In this document: positions 22,480-27,923 of the stretch, in pieces
How positions within the stretch are numbered: position 1 is the first letter of the stretch
Layout of the letters: the number at the start of each line of letters is the position of its first letter
Assembly (NCBI GenBank): GCA_002405915.1
Contig: DHMS01000015.1
Location: 1-27,923, forward strand
Direction of reading: 5' to 3'
Length of the DNA stretch: 27,923 bases
Source: Christensenella sp. UBA4636
GTDB lineage: Bacteria > Bacillota > Clostridia > Christensenellales > Borkfalkiaceae
Program-made: the position numbers and the translations under genes
The notes under the pieces: generated by a model
What the model was told of the DNA's origin: nothing
Database searches by the model: none
What the model saw: only the letters and a program-made list of their open reading frames with translations

Positions 22480-22998
22480 ATGCTTGAATCAACAAAAAAT
22501 AAAGTTTCGATGAGAAAAATCAATTCGTTCGTGCTTATAGGCGCGCTTGTCGTCGCGCTTGCGGCATGGCTTGTCTGTCAGTTCGCGGTCGGCGCGGAAA
22601 AACTCGGGTTTGCGCCCGTTTTAATGCTTTTCATCGTGTTCTTCCTCGGCGCGGGGCTTGTCAATCTTGCCTTGGGTATAATCAATAAGTCCGCGATTAG
22701 CGTTTCGCTCGGCGGCATTTCCGCAATAATCGGGCTTACGATTTTGCTTATCTGCTTGCTTACAGATTTTTGGTGGGTATTTCTTATTGTAGCGGTCGTT
22801 CTCCTCGTCGCGCTTTTGTTCGCCGCATTTGCGGTAAAAGCTCCCGTAATCGAAAAGTCTATGGAATTCGACAATGCTCCGGACGCGGGCAGGAAATTTT
22901 ACGAAGAAAGAAAAGCCGAAACGGAAGCGAGAAAGGAAGAAGAACGCAAAACCGAAAAGGAAGCCGAACTTCCCGAAATCAAGTCGTTTAAAGACTAA
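22480..22998 (+). CDS. four-helix membrane protein with charged coiled tail
   Basis: 172 residues, no family recognised. Four hydrophobic helices (about 17-37, 45-67, 72-92 and 97-118), with the N-terminus in the cytosol by the positive-inside rule (KNKVSMRKIN). The tail from residue 128 is strongly charged (KFYEERKAETEARKEEERKTEKEAELPEI), a single alpha helix that would lie in the cytosol. GGGAGG precedes ATG. It has its own promoter and a following hairpin, so is probably monocistronic. Function unknown; small four-helix proteins with charged tails are often envelope or stress proteins, which is only a guess. Confidence 0.85.
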   Translation: MLESTKNKVSMRKINSFVLIGALVVALAAWLVCQFAVGAEKLGFAPVLMLFIVFFLGAGLVNLALGIINKSAISVSLGGISAIIGLTILLICLLTDFWWVFLIVAVVLLVALLFAAFAVKAPVIEKSMEFDNAPDAGRKFYEERKAETEARKEEERKTEKEAELPEIKSFKD

Positions 22999-23020
22999 CA
23001 ACAACGTTATAACTTTCGTT

Positions 23021-23045
23021 AACGCCGCCTACGCGGCGTTTCTCA
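23021..23045 (+). terminator. terminator-like hairpin after the four-TM gene
   Basis: AACGCCGC (23021-23028) / GCGGCGTT (23033-23040), loop CTAC; strong stem but the tail is only TCTCAT, so termination may be weak. Confidence 0.6.
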
Positions 23046-23111
23046 TATTAGATTTTTAGTCAGTATCGCTTTTTAACGAAGTGAAAATCATATAAGGAAA
23101 TTGTTATTTTT

Positions 23112-24551
23112 ATGCAGGACAGAAATTTTTCTTTGCTTACCGACCTTTACGAACTCACGATGATGAACGGTTATTATCTCCGCGGCAGAGAGGGAGAAAC
23201 CGCCGTTTTCGACGTGTTTTTTCGCCAAAACGACCTTATAACTTACTCGGTTGCGGCGGGGCTTGAGCAGGTCGTGGACTATATCGTCAATCTTAAATTC
23301 TCCGACGACGATATAGCGTACCTCGATTCGCTAAAACTTTTCGACAAAATTTTTCTCGAATACCTTAAAACTTTCCGCTTCCACGGCGACGTTTACGCCG
23401 TACCGGAAGGAACTTTCGTGTTCCCGGGCGAGCCTATTTTGACGGTAAAAGCCGACGTAATGGAAGCACAGCTCGTTGAAACGGCGATACTCAACCTTAT
23501 CAATCATCAAACGCTTATCGCCACAAAATCCGCAAAAATCTGCTACGCCGCGAAAGGCGACAACGTTATGGAATTCGGGCTTCGCCGCGCACAGGGTCCG
23601 GACGCGGGCATTTACGGCGCAAGGGCGGCTATAATCGGCGGTTGCAATTCGACTTCCAACGTTTTAACGGGCAAAATGTTCTCCGTTCCCGTTTCGGGTA
23701 CGCACGCGCACAGCTGGGTTATGAACTTTCCGAGCGAACTCGAAGCTTTCCGCGCTTATGCGGAAACTTACCCGGACGCAACGCTTCTTCTCGTCGACAC
23801 TTACGACACGCTTAAAAGCGGCGTGCCTAACGCTATAAAAATCTTCAAAGAACTTCGCGAACAAGGGCATGAGCCGCTCGGCATACGCTTAGACAGCGGC
23901 GACCTTGCGTACTTAACCAAAAAAGCGCGCAAAATGCTTGACGAAGCGGGATTTTCGAACACGATAATCTGCGCTTCGGGCGATTTGGACGAATATTCCA
24001 TAACCTCGCTCAAAAACCAAGGCGCGTGCATTTCCAGCTGGGGCGTAGGCACTAAGCTTATAACCAGCGCGGATATGCCGGCTCTCGGCGGCGTTTACAA
24101 GCTTGCCGCGGTCATAGAGGACGGCGAAATTATCCCTAAGATTAAACTTTCGGACAACAGCGCAAAGATTACGAACCCCGGCTTTAAAACAATCTACCGC
24201 ATTTACGGCAAAGACGGTATGGCGGAAGCCGACCTTATCGCGCTTAGGGGCGAAGTTATCGACGCGACTAAGCCTTTAACCGTAACTCACCCCGTAGAAA
24301 GATGGAAAAAACTCACTTTCGAACCGGGAGAATACACGATAAAAGAGTTGCCCGTTAAAGTTATCGAAAACGGCAAACTCAATATAAAAATGCCGTCGCT
24401 TAAAGAAATCGTTGCGTACGCAAACGAGGAAAAGCAGACTTTCTGGGACGAGTACAAGCGTATCGACAAGCCGCATATTTACAAGGTTGACTTGTCCGAC
24501 GAACTGTATACGCTCAAAACAAACATGATTAACGCCATAAGGAGAGGTTGA
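23112..24551 (+). CDS. pncB: nicotinate phosphoribosyltransferase
   Basis: 479 residues (TIGR01513-like long bacterial form). Makes nicotinate mononucleotide from nicotinate, PRPP and ATP in NAD salvage. Family motifs: SLLTDLYELTMMNGYY (7-22), EFGLRRAQGPDAGIYGARAAIIGGCNSTSN (154-183), the region of the phosphorylated His in VSGTHAHSW (His198/His200), LLLVDTYDTL, GIRLDSGDL, and the C-terminal GGVYKL with a zinc-free tail. AAGGAAA lies 12 bases before ATG. It is followed with a one-base overlap by the coiled-coil gene; the lspA and RluA-family genes follow on the same strand. Confidence 0.96.
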   Translation: MQDRNFSLLTDLYELTMMNGYYLRGREGETAVFDVFFRQNDLITYSVAAGLEQVVDYIVNLKFSDDDIAYLDSLKLFDKIFLEYLKTFRFHGDVYAVPEGTFVFPGEPILTVKADVMEAQLVETAILNLINHQTLIATKSAKICYAAKGDNVMEFGLRRAQGPDAGIYGARAAIIGGCNSTSNVLTGKMFSVPVSGTHAHSWVMNFPSELEAFRAYAETYPDATLLLVDTYDTLKSGVPNAIKIFKELREQGHEPLGIRLDSGDLAYLTKKARKMLDEAGFSNTIICASGDLDEYSITSLKNQGACISSWGVGTKLITSADMPALGGVYKLAAVIEDGEIIPKIKLSDNSAKITNPGFKTIYRIYGKDGMAEADLIALRGEVIDATKPLTVTHPVERWKKLTFEPGEYTIKELPVKVIENGKLNIKMPSLKEIVAYANEEKQTFWDEYKRIDKPHIYKVDLSDELYTLKTNMINAIRRG

Positions 24552-25042
24552 TGGAAAACCTTTCTATCGCACAAGCGCAAGAGAAAATCGAAGAGCTTGA
24601 AAACGAGCTGTACGAGAGTATCGAGCGCGAAGAAAACTTAAAAAGAATGTTGGCGGAAACGGAAGCCGACCGTTCGCGCGCGGGCAAGCGCGTTGCCGAA
24701 GCCGACGCAAAAGCCGAGCAAATAAAAAAGGAAACCGACTATCGGTACTTTCTTGCGTTAAAGGCTTTAAAGAACTTTACGGACAAATGCAAAAGGATAA
24801 GCGTTGCCCCCGCGGAAGAAGAAAATAAGCGTTTAATCGACTTATTCGCGGACTTATTGCAAGATTTAACCTTTGAAAATTCCGAAGAAAAGTTCAAAAA
24901 AGCCTCTTCGTTTTTCGGCTCTGAATCTTCTTCCGCGCTTCCCGCCGACGATTACGTTTTCGATTTAGAGGAAGCAATGAATCCTACGGAAGAGTTGTCG
25001 TTGGAAGAGTTATGCAAGGAACTCGGGGTATACAGAGGCTAA
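24551..25042 (+). CDS. coiled-coil protein of unknown function
   Basis: 163 residues. The first about 70 are a continuous charged coiled coil (EKIEELENELYESIEREENLK ..., Ala-rich heptads), then LALKALKNFTDKCKRI, a Ser-rich linker, and an acidic end ('DLEEAMNP' followed by ELSLEELCKELGVY). No signal peptide or membrane helix. The coiled coil plus short acidic tail loosely recalls DivIVA-like or cell-division scaffold proteins, but no DivIVA N-terminal motif is seen. The ATG overlaps the pncB stop (TGATG) and has AGGAG six bases upstream; a TTG just before it is rejected for spacing. Confidence 0.85.
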   Translation: MENLSIAQAQEKIEELENELYESIEREENLKRMLAETEADRSRAGKRVAEADAKAEQIKKETDYRYFLALKALKNFTDKCKRISVAPAEEENKRLIDLFADLLQDLTFENSEEKFKKASSFFGSESSSALPADDYVFDLEEAMNPTEELSLEELCKELGVYRG

Positions 25043-25046
25043 CTAT

Positions 25047-25151
25047 GCGCACTTTGTGCGCTCGATATTTGCGCCAAAGGCGCAATCGATATGCCGCAAA
25101 GCGGCTCGATATTTGCTTCTTCGAAGCAATCGATATTCGTGCTAAAGCACG
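25047..25151 (+). repeat. array of five small hairpins separated by a TCGATAT spacer
   Basis: Five consecutive stem-loops in the coiled-coil/lspA gap: GCGCAC-TTT-GTGCGC (25047), TGCGCC-AAA-GGCGCA (25070), GCCGC-AAA-GCGGC (25093), TGCTTC-TTC-GAAGCA (25114), CGTGC-TAAA-GCACG (25138). The four spacers (from 25062, 25086, 25106 and 25130) all contain TCGATAT, at intervals of 24, 20 and 24. The stems differ in sequence but all pair; the spacers are constant. The last hairpin ends 24 bases before the lspA ATG. Confidence 0.9.
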
Positions 25152-25174
25152 AGTTAATATAAAAGGATACCACA

Positions 25175-25642
25175 ATGTTATATGCAATAGTGTTTTTCGC
25201 GGTTATTATCGTCGATCAGCTTACTAAGGCTTTAATAGAAATGAACGACGTACACTTTACCGTGATAAAAGATATATTTTCGATTGATTTAACGCGCAAT
25301 TCGGGCGCGGCGTTCTCGATGTTCGGCGATAAGGCTTGGGGACAGACGTTTTTCCTTATCATAACGATAATCGCGCTTATTGCCGTAGTCGTCTTTTTTA
25401 TCGTCGAAAAGAAAAACAGTAAATGGCTCAACCTCTCGATTTCGTTTATCGCTTCGGGCGCGGTGGGCAACTTTATAGACAGACTTGCGTTTAAGGAAGT
25501 GCGCGATTTTATTTACGTTCACTTTTTCGCCAACTTCAACGTAGCCGATATCGCGGTTACTGTGGGCGGAATAATGTTCGTTATCTACTTTTTGTTCATC
25601 GATAAAGACGCGCTCTTTAAGGTAAAAAAGAATGACGAGTAA
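25175..25642 (+). CDS. lspA: lipoprotein signal peptidase (SPase II)
   Basis: 155 residues, normal for LspA. Four membrane helices. Conserved boxes: VDQLTK (Asp14), NSGAAFS (42-48), GAVGNFIDRL with Asn99 and catalytic Asp102, VRDFI (Asp111), FNVADI with catalytic Asp125. Cleaves the signal peptides of the lipoproteins coded in this window (those at 1, 2740 and 9057). AAAGGAT before ATG. The end overlaps the RluA-family gene by 11 nt, the common lspA-rluD pair of Firmicutes. Upstream lies the five-hairpin array. Confidence 0.97.
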   Translation: MLYAIVFFAVIIVDQLTKALIEMNDVHFTVIKDIFSIDLTRNSGAAFSMFGDKAWGQTFFLIITIIALIAVVVFFIVEKKNSKWLNLSISFIASGAVGNFIDRLAFKEVRDFIYVHFFANFNVADIAVTVGGIMFVIYFLFIDKDALFKVKKNDE

Positions 25643-26543
25643 AATTATAAAAGCCGCTTCTTCCTATAAGCGGCTCGATTTATTTTTAGCGGAAACGCTC
25701 GGCGAATCGCGTTCGCACGTTAAAAATTTATGTGAGGACGGCTTTGTTTTGCATAACGGAAAGCAATTGAAAGCTTCCGACGGCGTGAAAGAGGGCGACG
25801 AAATAGTCGTCAACGAACCCGACCCCGTAACGCTCGACTTAACGCCGCAGAATATGCCGCTCGATATAATTTATCAGGACAAGGACGTCGCCGTCATAAA
25901 CAAGGCGCAAGGCGTAACCGTGCATGCCGGCGGCGGAACGAAAGGCGATACGCTCGTAAACGCGCTTTTGTATCATCTCGATTCGCTTAGCGGTATAAAC
26001 GGCGTGTTGCGCCCGGGAATAGTCCACCGTATCGATAAAGATACTTCGGGGCTTTTGGTCGTTGCGAAAAACGACCGCGCGCACGTAAGCCTTGCTTCGC
26101 AGATAGAAAAAAAGACTTGCCGCCGCGAATATATCGCGCTTTTAGAGGGCGTAGTCAAGGAAGATAAAGGGCGCATAGAAACCTTTATCGGCAGAAGCGA
26201 TAAGGATAGAAAGCTCATGGCAGTAACGAAAACGGGCAGAAAAGCCGCCACCAACTACGAAGTCATCAAGCGTTACGCAGAGTTTACTTTGTGCCGTTTT
26301 ATCCTTGAAACAGGCAGAACTCATCAGATACGCGTTCACGCAAAATATATGGGTCACCCCGTCGTTGGCGACAAAGCTTACGGCTTTAAAAAGCAAAAAT
26401 TCGCGCTTGACGGGCAACTTCTGCACGCGTATAAGCTCACTTTCACGCACCCGACTACGGGCGAAGTAGTAAGCTTCACCGCGCCCTTACCCGACTACTT
26501 TGAAAAGGTTTTAAAGGCTATCGCCGCAACCGAAAGGCGATAA
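25632..26543 (+). CDS. RluA/RluD-family 23S rRNA pseudouridine synthase
   Basis: 303 residues. S4 RNA-binding domain at about 10-60 (SYKRLDLFLAETLGESRSHV, NGKQLKASDGVKEGD), then the catalytic domain: motif HRIDKDTSGLLVVAK with catalytic Asp135, and ETGRTHQIRVHAKYMGHPVVGD. Converts uridines to pseudouridine in 23S rRNA; the exact positions are not predictable. Starts inside lspA, with AAGG nine bases upstream. Terminator-like structure downstream belongs to the opposite strand. Confidence 0.95.
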   Translation: MTSKIIKAASSYKRLDLFLAETLGESRSHVKNLCEDGFVLHNGKQLKASDGVKEGDEIVVNEPDPVTLDLTPQNMPLDIIYQDKDVAVINKAQGVTVHAGGGTKGDTLVNALLYHLDSLSGINGVLRPGIVHRIDKDTSGLLVVAKNDRAHVSLASQIEKKTCRREYIALLEGVVKEDKGRIETFIGRSDKDRKLMAVTKTGRKAATNYEVIKRYAEFTLCRFILETGRTHQIRVHAKYMGHPVVGDKAYGFKKQKFALDGQLLHAYKLTFTHPTTGEVVSFTAPLPDYFEKVLKAIAATERR

Positions 26544-26550
26544 AAAACAT

Positions 26551-26578
26551 AAAAAAAGAAGCGACTTTATATGTCGCT
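26551..26578 (-). terminator. terminator of the tiny-gene pair
   Basis: AGCGAC (26560-26565) / GTCGCT (26573-26578); on the minus strand followed by TCTTTTTTT. The plus strand has no T-run after it. Confidence 0.75.
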
Positions 26579-26609
26579 CCTTGAAAAAGAATTTCGCTAA
26601 AAAAAGAAT

Positions 26610-26636
26610 AAGTCCGCCTATAACTGCGTTAATCGA
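26610..26636 (-). repeat. dispersed ~26-bp intergenic repeat, copy 5 (degenerate)
   Basis: On the minus strand begins TCGATTAACGCAG and ends TTATAGGCGGACTT; the right half matches the reference copy closely, the middle differs by a small insertion. Confidence 0.55.
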
Positions 26637-26657
26637 TATTTTAGCTGTTTTCAAACG

Positions 26658-26681
26658 TAGGGATAAAGAATTCAATCCCTA
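26658..26681. repeat. TAGGG...CCCTA palindromic repeat, copy 2
   Basis: TAGGGAT (26658-26664) / ATCCCTA (26675-26681), 10-nt loop AAAGAATTCA. It is just downstream of the 36-aa gene and could help end its transcript. Confidence 0.6.
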
Positions 26682-26686
26682 AAAAA

Positions 26687-26797
26687 TCACAAATCGTCCG
26701 CGTCCTGAATAGGCTTTTCGCCGTCAATCGGCACGCCGGTGTAGCTTCCTAAGTAATCGAAGCGCGATTGCGTTTTCTTTGTTTTCTTTTTTCTCAT
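26687..26797 (-). CDS. 36-aa basic/acidic microprotein (GSYTG ... QDADDL)
   Basis: Short gene, MRKKKTKKTQSRFDYLGSY followed by TGVPIDGEKPIQDADDL. A basic N-terminus (Lys/Arg in 8 of 12) is followed by a patterned GSYTGVP and an acidic end. I associate a GSYTG ... PxQDADDL pattern with small proteins of Clostridia, but cannot verify it. Its ATG follows the stop of the 35-aa gene (TAACATG), so the pair is co-translated. No SD other than the coupling. Function unknown. Confidence 0.7.
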   Translation of the reverse strand: MRKKKTKKTQSRFDYLGSYTGVPIDGEKPIQDADDL

Positions 26798-26798
26798 G

Positions 26799-26906
26799 TT
26801 ACTTGCCGCAGTCGGTCGTTTTCGTGGTCTTTGCGGTCTTAGTCGTCTTTTCGGCTTTTCCGCCGCAACCCTTGCAAGCTTTCTGTTTCTTTTCGGTAGA
26901 TTTCAT
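26799..26906 (-). CDS. 35-aa Cys/Lys/Thr-rich microprotein
   Basis: MKSTEKKQKACKGCGGKAEK followed by TTKTAKTTKTTDCGK. Cysteines in ACKGCGG and DCGK could bind metal; the rest is Lys/Thr-rich and probably disordered. It is the first gene of a two-gene pair. No SD at a normal distance: a strong AAGGAGGGG lies 28 bases upstream (26934-26942), separated from ATG by a 5-bp hairpin (26918-26933). Codon use matches the core genes. Function unknown; the gene is supported mainly by the tight coupling to the next small frame. Confidence 0.6.
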   Translation of the reverse strand: MKSTEKKQKACKGCGGKAEKTTKTAKTTKTTDCGK

Positions 26907-26995
26907 TTTTACGATAAGCGGATTGAATTCCGCCCCTCCTTGACATTTATTATGCAAATTCAAGGCGGGTTTTATACATTAGAAAAGAGGTTTGA

Positions 26996-27763
26996 ATGAA
27001 AGAATTTTTCTCTAAACTCAATACCGCGCTTAAAGATATTTTCTTTCCGCTCCGCTACACTTGTTCGGCTTGCGGTAAGGAAGTTTTTGATAACGAGCAA
27101 TTTTGCGACGAATGTAAGGAAAGTTTGCGCTTCATAAAAGAAAATAAATGTCAAAAGTGCGGAAGAGAAGCCGCTTACGCTAAGGAAGAATGTTCTTCTT
27201 GCGCGGGCGAAACCGCCGTCGATTTGTCGCGCAGCGTGTTTAGTTACGACGGCGCGATAAAAACGGTTATCCACAAACTCAAATATTCTTCGGCGCGCTA
27301 TCTTGCGGAAGTGCTTGCGGGGTATCTCAAAAACGTGTATATCGAAAACTTCTTCGCGCCCGATATCGTCACCTTCGTGCCGATGAGCGAAAAGGCGGAA
27401 GAAAAGAGAGGTTACAATCAGTCGGAACTTCTCGCCGACGCGCTTGCAAAGCTTCTTTCAACCGAAGCGTATTCAACGCTTGAAAAGGTGAAAGAAACAG
27501 CGCGGCAAGCCGAACTTGACTTCGAGGAGCGAAGCCGTAACCTAAAAGGCGCGTTTAAAGTAACCGACAAAAGCCTTGTGAAAAACAAGCGCGTGCTTTT
27601 AATCGACGACGTTTTAACCACCGGCGCGACCTCTCGGGAAGTCGCTTCCGCGCTCAAAAAGGCGGGCGCGAAAAGCGTGTATCTTCTCGCCGTCGCTTCC
27701 GTATCGAGGGATAAACGGGTGCAAAAAGAGGAAAACGAGCAAGAAAACGAAGAAATTCGCTAA
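26996..27763 (+). CDS. ComF-family double-zinc-ribbon phosphoribosyltransferase
   Basis: 255 residues. The N-terminal zinc ribbons use Cys23/26/37/40 and Cys52/55/66/69; SYDGAIKTVIHKLKYSSARYLA (83-104) is typical of ComF. The type I phosphoribosyltransferase domain has VPMSEKAEEKRGYNQSELLA (128-147), and the PRPP loop LLIDDVLTTGAT (201-212). In B. subtilis and others ComF-family proteins act in DNA uptake for competence; in many Clostridia they are present without a full competence system, so the role here is open. AAAGAGG five bases before ATG. Ends with a charged tail (QKEENEQENEEIR). Confidence 0.93.
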   Translation: MKEFFSKLNTALKDIFFPLRYTCSACGKEVFDNEQFCDECKESLRFIKENKCQKCGREAAYAKEECSSCAGETAVDLSRSVFSYDGAIKTVIHKLKYSSARYLAEVLAGYLKNVYIENFFAPDIVTFVPMSEKAEEKRGYNQSELLADALAKLLSTEAYSTLEKVKETARQAELDFEERSRNLKGAFKVTDKSLVKNKRVLLIDDVLTTGATSREVASALKKAGAKSVYLLAVASVSRDKRVQKEENEQENEEIR

Positions 27764-27801
27764 AAAATTCTCTTTAATTAAAGAAAACAAGGCGTTTAGC
27801 A

Positions 27802-27830
27802 TTTACTAAAACGCAAAAATATAGTAAAAT
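27802..27830 (+). promoter_or_regulatory. promoter-like element at the window end
   Basis: TTTACT (27802-27807), 17 bp, TAAAAT (27825-27830). A gene it would drive lies outside the window. No coding region is supported in 27764-27923. Confidence 0.5.
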
Positions 27831-27835
27831 ATATA

Positions 27836-27860
27836 TAAGGCTTTCATTCCTTACCCCTAA
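27836..27860 (-). repeat. TAGGG...CCCTA-type repeat, copy 3
   Basis: On the minus strand TTAGGGGTAAGGAATGAAAG: the 21 bases TAGGGGTAAGG through AATGAAAGCC differ from copy 1 (10348) at one position. The closing arm here is CCTTA, so the palindrome is imperfect. Confidence 0.6.
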
Positions 27861-27923
27861 TTACCTAAAAGGCGGCTTTTTCGCGCTTTTCTGCGACCGT
27901 TCGATTGGAGTACGTTCAGTACG

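Noticed and set aside
25047..25151. CRISPR array
   Set aside because: The constant element is only 7-8 nt, the variable parts are palindromic hairpins, and there are no cas genes.

Overview
The window reads as a chromosome segment from an uncultured Clostridia-type Firmicute. The evidence is a yabP-yabQ-divIC sporulation/division cluster, a short insert-free GyrB, GyrA, LspA, RluA-family and ComF-family genes with Gram-positive features, Shine-Dalgarno (AAGGAG-type) starts throughout, and the paired B12-binding radical-SAM / DUF2344 genes common in Clostridia. A placement near Christensenellales is a guess. I see no rRNA, tRNA, CRISPR array or insertion sequence.

Left end (1-2740), accessory: a three-gene minus-strand operon (Cys-rich 59-aa protein, winged-helix-like 88-aa protein, BspA-type leucine-rich-repeat lipoprotein cut by the window edge). 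It is preceded by a 148-bp segment bounded by perfect 21-bp inverted repeats, with a tyrosine recombinase gene directly on the other side. The segment holds a consensus promoter (TTGACA-17-TAAAAT) that now points away from the operon, into the 3' end of the recombinase. This is the layout of a phase-variable invertible promoter and is the most interesting system in the window. A collagen-like lipoprotein with its own strong promoter follows.

Middle (3.9-15.1 kb): uracil-DNA glycosylase; a radical-SAM/DUF2344 pair; a superfamily II helicase; a lipoprotein preceded by an unassigned structured leader RNA with its own promoter and terminator; a GtrA / glycosyltransferase / CAT-like acyltransferase operon bounded by a clear promoter and terminator; an unknown 298-aa protein; a two-HTH protein; then yabP-yabQ-divIC, where yabQ runs 161 nt into divIC.

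Right half (15.1-27.9 kb): a tandem-repeat spacer; a Ppx/GppA-like protein coupled to an M50-like membrane metalloprotease; a 41-bp perfectly alternating pyrimidine-purine tract upstream of the gyrB promoter; gyrB-gyrA; a four-TM protein; nicotinate phosphoribosyltransferase, a coiled-coil protein, lspA and an RluA-family pseudouridine synthase, with an array of five consecutive small hairpins before lspA; two tiny minus-strand genes missed by length cut-offs; and a ComF-family protein.

Intergenic DNA is rich in small structured repeats: a five-copy ~26-bp family (7049, 8963, 14154, 22257, 26610), a three-copy TAGGG...CCCTA palindrome (10348, 26658, 27836), and the hairpin array at 25047-25151. 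All functional statements rest on reading motifs by eye; no database search was run.
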